NCBI GenBank assembly: GCA_965205595.1
Contig: CBDBHI010000013.1
Coordinates: forward strand, 152,047 to 216,046
Reading direction: 5' to 3'
Source of the DNA: CATQHP01 sp965205595
GTDB lineage: Bacteria; Acidobacteriota; Terriglobia; Bryobacterales; UBA6623
Length of the DNA stretch: 64,000 nucleotides
The notes under the pieces are model-generated. The model was not told the origin of the DNA. It searched no databases and saw only the letters and a list, made by a program, of their open reading frames with translations. The position numbers and the translations under genes were made by a program. This document shows positions 34,166 to 42,208 of the stretch, piece by piece (position 1 is the stretch's first letter; the number at the start of each line of letters is the position of its first letter).

Positions 34166-34435
34166 ATGAGACCAATCGTCAAACCAGTTTCTAAGGAGGA
34201 ACCAGTCACCGAGTACAGCTACACGGTGGTTTACGAGAAGCTCCCCACTGGCGGCTATAACGTCATCGTGCCCGCGATCCCGGAAATTTGCACCTTCGGC
34301 GACACCGCTGACGAAGCCCGAGAAATGGCCAAAGATGCGATTCAGACCTACCTTGAAAGCGCCCGCCAAACCGGAGAGGTCATCCCTGAAGACATCCAAC
34401 CCGCTACCGACCGCATCGCCCTCACTCTGCCTTAA
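34166..34435 (+). CDS. hicB: HicB-family antitoxin
   Basis: 89 residues. The partial RNase H-like HicB domain is seen in YSYTVVYEKLPTGGYNVIVP, IPEICTFGDTADEAREMAKD and AIQTYLESARQTGEVIPED. No added DNA-binding domain is visible at the C-terminus. It lies 12 bp before the toxin gene hicA, in the antitoxin-first order. HicB neutralises HicA and usually represses the operon. Confidence 0.85.
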   Translation: MRPIVKPVSKEEPVTEYSYTVVYEKLPTGGYNVIVPAIPEICTFGDTADEAREMAKDAIQTYLESARQTGEVIPEDIQPATDRIALTLP

Positions 34436-34447
34436 TTCCCTCTGTCT

Positions 34448-34675
34448 GTGGCCAAGCTCCCCGTACTCAAATCGAAAGCCATCCTGCGCGCCCTTGAACG
34501 CGCCGGTTTTTATATCCACCACCAGAGAGGCAGTCACGCCCGACTCCTTCACCGCACCAAGCCAGAGCCACGGGTGACGCTCACCATGAGCAAGAAAGCT
34601 GTCCCACCGGCAACATTCAAGCGCATCCTGCAACAAGCCCAGCTCACCCTTGAAGAATTTCTGAAGTTTCTATAA
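34448..34675 (+). CDS. hicA: HicA-family mRNA interferase toxin
   Basis: 75 residues from a GTG start. The double-stranded RNA-binding-like HicA fold is recognised from KSKAILRALERAGFYIHHQRGSH with the catalytic histidine in RGSHARLL, and KAVPPATFKRILQQAQLTLEEF. HicA blocks translation by cleaving mRNA. The toxin gene is intact, so the module is probably functional. Confidence 0.88.
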   Translation: MAKLPVLKSKAILRALERAGFYIHHQRGSHARLLHRTKPEPRVTLTMSKKAVPPATFKRILQQAQLTLEEFLKFL

Positions 34676-35442
34676 CGATCGTTTTTTCTGCGTTTCAGAC
34701 ACCCGCGACACTGTCCGACACCCCCTGTCTCGAACGCAAAAAATCACCCGCCAAGCTGCAAAGCCTGACGGGCGTTTCTGGTTTCCCGCGTGTCGTCTTT
34801 CGCCTAAAAATTGCGACAGCCTCAAAGCTGCTGAAACGCCTTTCTCGCAAGCAACCCGATTCAGGCTGTACGTGGGCCCCTGCAACACTATGGGGGAAGG
34901 GTTGCAAGAATTAAGCTAGAGGTGTTTCTTGTACCCCCGCTTCGGACACTTGCTATGCATCGGAATCTGAATTTTACTTGCGGAAGACAGAGAACTTCAT
35001 GGACGCTAACAGATCTACGAACTTGCTCATCAGCCCAGCTTGAGCCCCCCACCAAGCCGCTGCACCCTCCAAGTTTTACCCTCGATTGATCCGCCCAACG
35101 AAGGCGGGCGGTGATTAAACGGGATTAAACGATTAACCTGGACGAAGCCCTATTTTATTCGGCTATCATTCGTGTTTGCAGCATGATAGGTTTGACACCA
35201 CGGTATGCCGGCGCGATTTGGGATCTAAGAAGCCCTTTGAAATCAACTCGGCTGTGAATTTGGGCCCCGTCCCCTTTAGCCTAGGAGGATGAACACCTTG
35301 CATCCGAGCGATGCCTTGGGCTATCCTCTCCGTTCCGGGATGGCTAGAAGGGATATCTTGTGCCGGGGGAGCCAAAGCGGAATCCTGGTTGGAGCGAACG
35401 TTGAAACGATACCGAAAGTAAGAGTATGAATTTGGACAATCG
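34676..35442. other. Intergenic region upstream of frd
   Basis: About 770 bp with no supported gene. AACGATCGTTTTTT just after hicA (34675-34690) is a weak terminator-like sequence. A REP-like GGGCCCCGTCCCCT is at 35262-35275. The frd promoter must lie in the last 150 bp, but no clear -35/-10 or FNR-type site was recognised. Confidence 0.45.
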
Positions 35443-37191
35443 ATGATGGAGAGTGTGTTGTCGAAGGACGTTTTGATTGTGGGTGGTGGCGGTGCCGGTC
35501 TGCGTGCGGCCATCGCCGTTTCGGAAGCCAACCCCTCTCTCAGCGTTGGCGTGGTTTCAAAGGTGTACCCGATGCGAAGCCATACTGTCTCGGCGGAAGG
35601 AGGAGCCGCCGGGGTGGTCGCTTCAGATGACAGCCTGGATGAGCACATTTACGACACGATCTCCGGCGGCGACTGGCTCTGTGATCAGGATGCCGTGGAA
35701 GCCTTCGTGAAGGAAGCCCCGGAAGAGTTGCTGCGGCTGGAGAACTGGGGCTGCCCTTGGAGCCGGCAACCGGACGGTCATGTCGCGGTTCGGCCTTTCG
35801 GCGGAATGAAAAAGAAGAGGACGTGGTTCGCCGCCGACAAGACCGGCTTCCATATGCTCCACACGCTGTTTCAGACCTCGCTCAAATACAGCGCCATTAC
35901 ACGTTTCGACGAGTACTTCGTCACCAAACTGCTGGTCGACGACGGGCGGGTACACGGCGTTGTAGCCATCGAATTGGCCTCTGGAAAGATCCACGCCTTG
36001 ACGGCCGAGGCCGTGATTATCTGCACGGGAGGTTGTGGGAAGGTTTTCCCGTACACGACGAACGCCAGTATCAAGAACGGTGACGGGATGGCGCTGGCAT
36101 ACGAAGTGGGTGCTCCGTTGAAAGACATGGAGTTTGTCCAGTATCATCCGACCGGCCTTCCGTTTACCGGGATCCTGATTACCGAGGCGGCGCGCGCTGA
36201 GGGAGGGTATCTAGTCAACAAGGATGGGTATCGTTACCTGCAGGACTATGATCTGGGGACGCCACAAGAAAAACCCGTCCTGCGCAGTATGGAATTGGGT
36301 CCGCGTGACCGTTTGTCCCAGGCGTTCGTTCAAGAACTGGAGAAGGGCCGTACCGTCGACGGTCCCTACGGGCCGGTCGTTCACTTGGATCTGCGGCACT
36401 TGGGAGAGCGGGTCATCAACAGTAGCATTCCCTTCGTTCGGGAGCTGTGTCAAAAATACGAAAACATTGATCCCGTGAAAGAGCTGATTCCAGTGAGACC
36501 TGTCGTCCACTACGCCATGGGCGGCATCCACACCGACATAAATGGGGCCACACCGCTGCAAGGCCTGTATGCGGCGGGTGAGGTCGCCTGTGTCAGCATC
36601 AACGGCGCAAATCGCCTTGGCTCAAACTCGTTGCCCGAACTTTTGGTTTTTGGGGCGCGGGCCGGCCGTACGGCCGCGATGTCCGTTTCCGGACGAAAGG
36701 CGTCGAAGCGCCACGTTTTAGCGCAAGCAATGGATGAGCAGGAACGGTTGGAAGATCGATTCCTCCGCAAGAACGGAGGTCACGAGCGCATCTCCGTGAT
36801 CCGCGATGAGATGCGGAAAATCATGGAAGAAAGCGTGGGAATTTACCGTTCGGGTCCTTCCCTCGCCGCTGGGGCTGACAAACTTCAGGAGTTGCAGGAG
36901 CGATTCAAGAATGTCCGTGTCGACGACCACAGCGGCCCCTTTAACACCGAACTAACCGCGGCGCTCGAACTTTCGTTCATGCTGGATATAGCCGAAACCA
37001 TCGTCCAGTGCGCATTGCATCGGACCGAGTCACGTGGGGCGCACCAGCGCACGGATTTTCCGTCTAGGGATGACGAGAACTTCCTGGCTCATTCATTGGT
37101 GTTTCGCAACGAAGACGGATCGTCGCGACAGGACTACCTGCCGGTAACAATCACTAGCTTGCCACCCGGCGAGCGAGTTTACGGGCGGTAG
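35443..37191 (+). CDS. frdA: Fumarate reductase flavoprotein subunit
   Basis: 582 residues (E. coli FrdA is 602). The FAD-binding Rossmann motif is DVLIVGGGGAGLRAAIAVSE; the histidine for covalent FAD is in RSHTVSAEGGAA. Active-site blocks are FVQYHPTGL, LITEAARAEGGYLVN, RDRLSQAF and HYAMGGIHTDINGATPLQGL. It catalyses fumarate reduction (or succinate oxidation) on the cytoplasmic side, taking electrons from FrdB. First gene of an intact frdABCD operon; gene order and the two small anchors fit the E. coli-type quinol:fumarate reductase. Confidence 0.95.
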   Translation: MMESVLSKDVLIVGGGGAGLRAAIAVSEANPSLSVGVVSKVYPMRSHTVSAEGGAAGVVASDDSLDEHIYDTISGGDWLCDQDAVEAFVKEAPEELLRLENWGCPWSRQPDGHVAVRPFGGMKKKRTWFAADKTGFHMLHTLFQTSLKYSAITRFDEYFVTKLLVDDGRVHGVVAIELASGKIHALTAEAVIICTGGCGKVFPYTTNASIKNGDGMALAYEVGAPLKDMEFVQYHPTGLPFTGILITEAARAEGGYLVNKDGYRYLQDYDLGTPQEKPVLRSMELGPRDRLSQAFVQELEKGRTVDGPYGPVVHLDLRHLGERVINSSIPFVRELCQKYENIDPVKELIPVRPVVHYAMGGIHTDINGATPLQGLYAAGEVACVSINGANRLGSNSLPELLVFGARAGRTAAMSVSGRKASKRHVLAQAMDEQERLEDRFLRKNGGHERISVIRDEMRKIMEESVGIYRSGPSLAAGADKLQELQERFKNVRVDDHSGPFNTELTAALELSFMLDIAETIVQCALHRTESRGAHQRTDFPSRDDENFLAHSLVFRNEDGSSRQDYLPVTITSLPPGERVYGR

Positions 37192-37298
37192 GCGGGAATT
37201 GCTCTGCCGGAGCCTGACAGGAATGCGCAGCTCGATTCTCGGAGGAAATTCAGCCGAACCAAGGCGGTTCGGCGGCAAGGACAGACAAGGCAGATTGA

Positions 37299-38042
37299 AT
37301 GGCTAAAACAATTACACTCGAAGTGGCAAGCTACCGTCCGGAGACTGACTCGGAACCTGTTTTACAAGAGTATGAGGTTCCTCTCAGAGAAGACTGGGTC
37401 GTTCTCGATGCTCTGAACTACATAAAAGACAACGTGGACGGCTCGCTCTCGTTTCGCTGGTCCTGCCGTATGGGGATCTGTGGTAGTTGCGGGATGACGG
37501 TGAATGGGGAGCCCAAGTTGACGTGCGCCACTTTCGTATCAAGCTATGAACCAGGGCCTATACGCATCGAGGCATTGAAGAACTTCCCTGTGATTCGCGA
37601 TCTCGTCATCGACATGACCGACTTTCTGAACAAGCTGACAGAAGTGAAACCATGGATCATTCGCAGCGAAGAGAAACCATTGGAGGGAGGAGAATTTCTC
37701 CAGACGCCCGAAGAGCTGGACGCCTTCAAGCAATTCAGCATGTGCATCAATTGCATGTTGTGCTACGCCGCTTGCCCTGTCTATGGACTTGATCCGGAAT
37801 TCGCGGGTCCGGCGGCAATCGCCCTAGCGCAGCGATATAACATGGACTCCCGTGACCAGGGATCAAGCGAACGCTTGGATGTCCTCTCGCAAGACGACGG
37901 AATTTGGGGTTGTACATTTGTCGGAGAGTGCACTCAGGTCTGCCCGAAGAATGTGGACCCCGCGGGAGCCATTCAACAATACAAGTTAACGGCCTCCAAG
38001 GAGTGGATGAAATCCCTGCTCATGCCGTGGGGAGGGAAGTGA
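37299..38042 (+). CDS. frdB: Fumarate reductase iron-sulfur subunit
   Basis: 247 residues with all three cluster sites: 2Fe-2S in CRMGICGSCGMTVNGEPKLTC, where the first cysteine group and the distal cysteine are 11 apart; 4Fe-4S in CINCMLCYAACPVYG; 3Fe-4S in CTFVGECTQVCPKNVDP. It passes electrons between the quinol site and FAD. Length matches E. coli FrdB (244). It lies 107 bp after frdA, and the next gene starts 5 bp downstream. Confidence 0.95.
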   Translation: MAKTITLEVASYRPETDSEPVLQEYEVPLREDWVVLDALNYIKDNVDGSLSFRWSCRMGICGSCGMTVNGEPKLTCATFVSSYEPGPIRIEALKNFPVIRDLVIDMTDFLNKLTEVKPWIIRSEEKPLEGGEFLQTPEELDAFKQFSMCINCMLCYAACPVYGLDPEFAGPAAIALAQRYNMDSRDQGSSERLDVLSQDDGIWGCTFVGECTQVCPKNVDPAGAIQQYKLTASKEWMKSLLMPWGGK

Positions 38043-38047
38043 AACAG

Positions 38048-38455
38048 ATGGCCGCTCAATCCGAACATCATCCCCGGTGGTATCGAGCCCGCGTCTCGAC
38101 CTACTGGTGGCTCAAGAGCCGGGCCAACCTGAAATTCATTCTGCGGGAGCTCAGCAGTGTCTTCGTAGCATGGTTCGTAATCACGCTCATGCTGCAGATC
38201 CGCGCCGTGAGCCAGGGCCCGGAGGCCTATCAAGAATTCCAGGAATGGCTGCGGTCCCCGACGCTGATCGCACTTAACGGGATTGCGTTTCTCTTTGTGC
38301 TCTTCCACGCCATCACCTGGTTCAATCTGGCTCCCAGCGCGATGGTCGTCCGCCTGCGAGGCCGGCGCGTACCCGATCTGGTCATCGCCGGCAGCAACTA
38401 TCTTGTTTGGTTCGCGGCATCAGCCGCTGTGGCTTGGCTGCTTCTCGGAGTATGA
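38048..38455 (+). CDS. frdC: Fumarate reductase membrane anchor FrdC
   Basis: 135 residues from the ATG at 38048, the first start after frdB. Three membrane helices: SSVFVAWFVITLMLQIRAV, LIALNGIAFLFVLFHAITW and YLVWFAASAAVAWLLLGV. The cytoplasmic N-terminus has RVSTYWWLKSRANLKFILRE, matching the conserved FrdC entry to TM1. It anchors FrdAB and helps form the quinone sites with FrdD. Its stop is directly followed by the frdD ATG. Confidence 0.9.
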   Translation: MAAQSEHHPRWYRARVSTYWWLKSRANLKFILRELSSVFVAWFVITLMLQIRAVSQGPEAYQEFQEWLRSPTLIALNGIAFLFVLFHAITWFNLAPSAMVVRLRGRRVPDLVIAGSNYLVWFAASAAVAWLLLGV

Positions 38456-38809
38456 ATGGTGAAAAGGTCGAACGAACCATTTCTTTGGATGCTGTTTAGC
38501 GCCGGCGGTGTCATCGCTGCGATGCTGGTCCCGATCCTTCTATTTTTGTTTGGGCTGGCGTTCCCCTTGGGCTGGCTCGACGCTCCTAGCTACGAAAGAG
38601 TCCTAGCCTTAGCTGGATTTCCGCTGGGACGAGTTTGTCTATTCGCTCTCTGCTCTCTTTCCCTTTTCCACTGGGCACATCGATTCCGGTATACGCTTTA
38701 CGATGGATTGCAGATCAAACACCTCAATGAACTCATCAACTTTTTCTGCTACGGAGGAGCGATTGTCGGAACGGCTCTGGCCGCATATCTTGTATGGCAT
38801 CTTCCTTAA
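38456..38809 (+). CDS. frdD: Fumarate reductase membrane anchor FrdD
   Basis: 117 residues with three membrane helices: FLWMLFSAGGVIAAMLVPIL, VLALAGFPLGRVCLFALCSL and the C-terminal CYGGAIVGTALAAYLVW. Conserved FrdD features include the start SNEPFLWMLFSAGG and HWAHRFRYTLYDGLQIKH. It completes the E. coli-type heterotetramer without heme. The final codons overlap an SdhB-like remnant, see 38794-39123. Confidence 0.9.
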   Translation: MVKRSNEPFLWMLFSAGGVIAAMLVPILLFLFGLAFPLGWLDAPSYERVLALAGFPLGRVCLFALCSLSLFHWAHRFRYTLYDGLQIKHLNELINFFCYGGAIVGTALAAYLVWHLP

Positions 38810-39123
38810 GGGCCTGCCGCTGGAATTGTAAGGCCGGCAAATGTGGCTCGTGTTCGGAGGAGATTAACGCTAACCCGCGCCGGACGTGCATGACCAGAAT
38901 GACGTCGATTGACATCAGCGATCCGATCACGATCGACGAAGCCGAACGACTCAAGGATCTCAGGGACGAACGCCGCATCGGTTTTTGCAACATCACGAAG
39001 TGCTGCACGAAGGTCTGCCCGGAAGAAATTACGATAACTGACAACGCGATCATTCCGCTCAAAGAGCGAGTGGTTGACAAATTCTACGATCCGCTGAAGA
39101 ACCTATTTGGCGGTAGCGCGTAG
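38794..39123 (+). pseudogene. SdhB-like iron-sulfur subunit, internally deleted
   Basis: 109 residues that resemble two separated parts of a succinate dehydrogenase iron-sulfur subunit of the actinobacterial/non-classical type. The first, RWNCKAGKCGSCSEEINANP, is the 2Fe-2S loop; the second, GFCNITKCCTKVCPEEITIT with the family-typical end IIPLKERVVDKFYDPLKNL, is the 3Fe-4S site and C-terminus. The beta-grasp start and the 4Fe-4S CxxCxxC site between them (about 130 residues) are missing. It overlaps the end of frdD by 16 bp. Probably debris of a second sdh/frd locus, not a working protein. Confidence 0.7.
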
Positions 39124-39171
39124 GGGTGCATCGGCTTCGCCGGACGCCGCCTACAGGAGGAATACGCCGTC

Positions 39172-39675
39172 ATGCCTGAACTCAAGCGACTGAAGCTCGA
39201 GCTAATTCCACAGGCGCTGAAGAAAGCTGAGCGCTACCGCCTGCTGAATGAGCCCCGTGAGTCTGAAAGTATCTGCCTTGATGTCCTCGAAGTTGACTCA
39301 CAGAATCAACAAGCGCTCGAGTGGCTGCTGCTGTCGCTTACGGACCAAATCCACCTGGGGCGGGCGGACGCGGCGCGGGCGGCGAAAGAATTGTTGCCGC
39401 GGCTACACGGGGAATACGAGCGCGCCTACTATGGCGGCGTGATTGCGGAGCGCACCGCGAAATCGCACTTCCATTCCGGCCGTCCGCGATCGGCGTTTAC
39501 GGCGCACGAGTTTTTCGGTCAAGCGATGGAACTTTATGAGCGAGCCGAGCAGCTCAGCGCCGAGGACAACGACGACGCCAAGCTGCGTTGGAATTCGTGC
39601 TCCCGCATACTCGACTCGAACTCGGAGTTGCGCCCTGAACCCGAAGAAGAGTACCAACCGATTACGTCTGAATAG
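39172..39675 (+). CDS. TPR-like helical protein of unknown function
   Basis: 167 residues, mostly alpha-helical and charged. Two TPR-like helical pairs are visible: ALKKAERYRLLNEPRESESI with CLDVLEVDSQNQQALEWLLL, and SAFTAHEFFGQAMELYERAE. No signal peptide or membrane segment, and no catalytic motif. The ATG at 39172 is preceded by AGGAGG. Acidobacterial genomes carry similar proteins. Its position after the frd/sdh remnants may be accidental. Confidence 0.65.
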   Translation: MPELKRLKLELIPQALKKAERYRLLNEPRESESICLDVLEVDSQNQQALEWLLLSLTDQIHLGRADAARAAKELLPRLHGEYERAYYGGVIAERTAKSHFHSGRPRSAFTAHEFFGQAMELYERAEQLSAEDNDDAKLRWNSCSRILDSNSELRPEPEEEYQPITSE

Positions 39676-39684
39676 ATAGCTGGG

Positions 39685-39776
39685 CTAGGACTGAGCCACG
39701 CTAAGTACGTTGCCATCCGGGTCTTCGAACCAGGCGACTTTGGCACCACCAGGGGCGGTCCAAACCCCGGCATCAT
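39685..39776 (-). pseudogene. VOC (glyoxalase-fold) protein, C-terminal remnant
   Basis: The last 30 residues of a VOC-superfamily protein are preserved: DDAGVWTAPGGAKVAWFEDPDGNVLSVAQS, shown here as three parts DDAGVWT, APGGAKVAWFEDP and DGNVLSVAQS, then a stop. The FxDPDGN pattern with the metal-binding glutamate region is typical. The rest was lost to the IS end at 39777-39848. Confidence 0.6.
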
Positions 39777-39783
39777 CCTCTTT

Positions 39784-41378
39784 TCCAATCGAAAGATGAG
39801 CCTGCAGGAGGCAGGCGAAGGTAGCTGTGGGCAGGAGGGATTATAGCTCGGATTGGGGCTTGAGGTTGAAGCCCGTTGTGGGGCCCGTAGGGCGGGGTGA
39901 GGGGGATTGCATAAGGGGGAAGGGGCGGCAGCCCCAGTCCCCCTTTGCAGCCATCCCAGGCGAGACCCCACGGCCGTCTTCGGACGTGGGCCGGAGGAGC
40001 CGACAACGCCTCGGGTCGGGGCGTTGTCTAGCGCGTGCGCCAGCAGATCGCGAGGTCTTTGCAGACGCGTTGCAGTTCGTTGCGCTGAGCGTCGAGTTGC
40101 TCGGCAAACTCGGTGTCGGAACAAGTGTCCGCTCGCGCTTGGAGCTTCTTGAGCGAGCGATCCGCGCGCAGGCCGCGCTGCTCGGCGGGCAGGCTGAGCA
40201 GCTTTTCCCACGGCGTGCTCCACTCGGCGTACACCTTGCGCAACTTGCCGCGGCGGTCTCGGCGCTCGCTGGCGAAAGCGCATGGGCGATGAAAATTCAA
40301 GTACGGGTTGAGCCACTGGCGGTAGAAGGTGTCGATCGCCTGCGTCGCTTCCGAGGGCAAAAACTGGTAGCCCATCCACTTGCGCACCACCGCGCCGTTC
40401 TTGGTTTCGACCAAGGCATTGTCGTTCGAACGGCGCGCGCGAGACTTCGTAAATTCAATTCGCAACTTCTCGAGCAGTTTAGCGGTTTGATGGTTGACGA
40501 ATTCGCTGCCATTGTCGGAGTGAAAGCCGCGAACGATAAATGGAAATTGTTCCAAAAGGCCTTCCAGCAAGGGAATGAGGTGGTTTTCGTTGATGCGTTG
40601 GACGCAGCCGACGGCCTGCCACTGCGTCACTTCGTCGACCACATTGATGCTGTAGGCGCCTTTTTCGCCTTCCTGTTCGGGCGAGTGCACGGTGTCGATG
40701 CGCAGGTAGCCCGGACGTCCTCGCGGCTCGGGTTGGCGGCGTTCGCCGATCGCCACGGGCGTGGGACGGGTCTTGTCGAGATGCAAACTGTGACGTTGGT
40801 AGACGGCTCTTTTTCGCAAGTTGTACAGCTGGCCCACGGACAATTCGGCCAGGCGTCGAAACTCTTTGCGGCCGTAGATCTGGAACTCGCGTTGGAGAAT
40901 GCGGCGGGTGGCCGGCCCCGAGAGGCGCTGATGAACTCGATCGACGTGCGCCAGTAAGACGCTGTCGGCGCGTGTGTACTTGCTGGGAAAACGGCGCCGC
41001 CGATAGGCCCTCGGACGGACGCAACGCGTGTGCAAGAACTGTCCGATCAGGCGGGTGAGTTGCGCGCGGCTTAAGCCCGTGAGCTTAGCGAGATAACGCC
41101 GCAGGAGACCCTTGACGGAGCGCTTCTGGTCGGCATAGTGATGCCGCTTCAAGACGCTTTCGACGAGCGCATATTTGTCGCTTCGATTGCCGCCCTCGAA
41201 GGCGACGGATTGGCACCCGTCGAGAAAACACTCGATCTGCTCCAGACTCAGCGATTCGGCTTGCTGCACGGCGACTCCCATCGCCCGCAGCTGCTCTGTT
41301 CCTGACCACCCAACGGATCCCCGTCAGGCTCATCTTGTATTGGAATCGCCCTCCCCTTCAGGCTCATCTTGTATTGGA
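39784..41378 (-). mobile_element. DDE insertion sequence, IS481-like (family unresolved)
   Basis: Inverted ends are recognisable: TCCAATCGAAAGATGAGCCTG begins at 39784. Its counterpart TCAGGCTCATCTTGTATTGGA occurs twice at the other end, finishing at 41344 and at 41378. A single-gene element with about 240 bp of non-coding DNA at the left. The doubled right end could be two transposase-binding sites or the end of a second, lost copy. The same left end occurs alone at 29831-29901. Target duplications were not identified. Confidence 0.7.
40028..41281 (-). CDS. Integrase-core DDE transposase
   Basis: 417 residues. An N-terminal HTH region (KRSVKGLLRRYLAKLTGLSR, LTRLIGQFLHTRCVR) precedes the integrase core: first Asp in YLRIDTVHSPEQEG, second Asp in FHSDNGSEFVN, and Glu in ALVETKNGAVVRKWMGY (residues about 195-310). 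The order and the SDNGSEF motif are those of IS481/ISNCY-like retroviral-type integrases. The exact ISfinder family is not certain. The gene looks complete. Confidence 0.88.
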   Translation of the reverse strand: MGVAVQQAESLSLEQIECFLDGCQSVAFEGGNRSDKYALVESVLKRHHYADQKRSVKGLLRRYLAKLTGLSRAQLTRLIGQFLHTRCVRPRAYRRRRFPSKYTRADSVLLAHVDRVHQRLSGPATRRILQREFQIYGRKEFRRLAELSVGQLYNLRKRAVYQRHSLHLDKTRPTPVAIGERRQPEPRGRPGYLRIDTVHSPEQEGEKGAYSINVVDEVTQWQAVGCVQRINENHLIPLLEGLLEQFPFIVRGFHSDNGSEFVNHQTAKLLEKLRIEFTKSRARRSNDNALVETKNGAVVRKWMGYQFLPSEATQAIDTFYRQWLNPYLNFHRPCAFASERRDRRGKLRKVYAEWSTPWEKLLSLPAEQRGLRADRSLKKLQARADTCSDTEFAEQLDAQRNELQRVCKDLAICWRTR

Positions 41379-41430
41379 CAAGACGCCTTAACAATTTGCT
41401 CGGCGCCGTGGAGTATCCTGGAGGCAATCG

Positions 41431-42121
41431 ATGCCCCGTCAAGCGCGGGTGGTGGCGGTGGATGTGCCGCATCACATCACCCATCGCGGCAACAATCGCC
41501 AAGATGTCTTCCTGTCCGACGAAGACCGGCGCCGCTACCAGCAACTGCTTTCTCTGCATCCGCGCGCCTGCCGAGTGAATCTGCTCGGTTGGTGTTGGAT
41601 GACGAACCACGTCCACATGATCGCCGCGCCGCGAGGACTCGCTCTCGCGCTTGATCCGAACGGTCCACTCCGGGTATGCGCGGCAGTTCAATCGGACGCG
41701 CCGGCGAGACGGTCATCTATGGCGAAGTCGTTTCTATTCATGCGCTTTGGACCCCGCACGACTCGACGCGGCGCTATTGTATGTCGACCTGAATCCGGTA
41801 CGCGCGGGGATGATGGCCGAGGCAACGGCATGGCGCTGGTCGAGCGCACGCGCCCATGCCGGCGGATGCGATGACAGCGGCCTGTTGGACTGGCACGTCC
41901 TAGAGGAGTTCGGCGGGTGCGCGGACTGGCCGGCAAGACTTGCGCAAGGCCAAGACGATCAGGCGGCGGACCACATTCGGACGGCGACACAGTTGGGAAA
42001 ACCGTTCGGCGGCAAAAACTTTCAGAGGAAGATCGAGGCGGACTTGGGTCTGCCGGCAGGCTGGAGTCGCATTCGTCCGCAGAGAGGCGGAGTCATTAAC
42101 GAGACGGCTGGAGCAAGCTAA
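41431..42121 (+). pseudogene. REP-associated tyrosine transposase, frameshifted
   Basis: Two frames make one RAYT of about 225 residues. The first part has ARVVAVDVPHHITHRGNNRQ and the HUH motif in MTNHVHMIAAP. Near 41630-41640 the frame changes and continues with RTVHSGYARQFNRTRRRDG, GHLWRSRFYSCAL and YVDLNPVRAGM. The tail (IRTATQLGKPFGGKNFQRKI) is the common RAYT end. Without the shift, the protein would be a paralogue of the gene at 33219-33911. The shift is either inactivation or a read error. Confidence 0.8.
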
Positions 42122-42151
42122 CGCGCTGATTTAGTTGATGTTGCTGTAATT

Positions 42152-42170
42152 GTTAAGGGCTCCGTCCCCT
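42152..42170 (+). repeat. REP-like repeat, copy B
   Basis: GTTAAGGGCTCCGTCCCCT lies about 30 bp downstream of the RAYT pseudogene stop and differs by one base from 31187-31205. It is part of the inverted pair flanking that gene. Confidence 0.5.
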
Positions 42171-42208
42171 TGCTTCCCTTTAGCCGCCGTTGGAAGGAGA
42201 AACAAACG

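Larger units (their letters stand above)
41385..42170 (+). mobile_element. Second RAYT unit with its own flanking repeat
   Basis: The RAYT pseudogene is bracketed by an inverted pair: GCCTTAACAATT at 41385-41396 and AATTGTTAAGGGC at 42148-42160. The downstream copy continues into CTCCGTCCCCT, giving the REP-like sequence found also at 31187-31205. This repeat family is distinct from the TCACCGATCTC array of the other RAYT. Confidence 0.55.

Noticed and set aside
34695..34907. Short open frames between hicA and frdA
   Set aside because: No ribosome site, family or conserved pattern; Arg/Ser-rich as expected from random GC-rich DNA.
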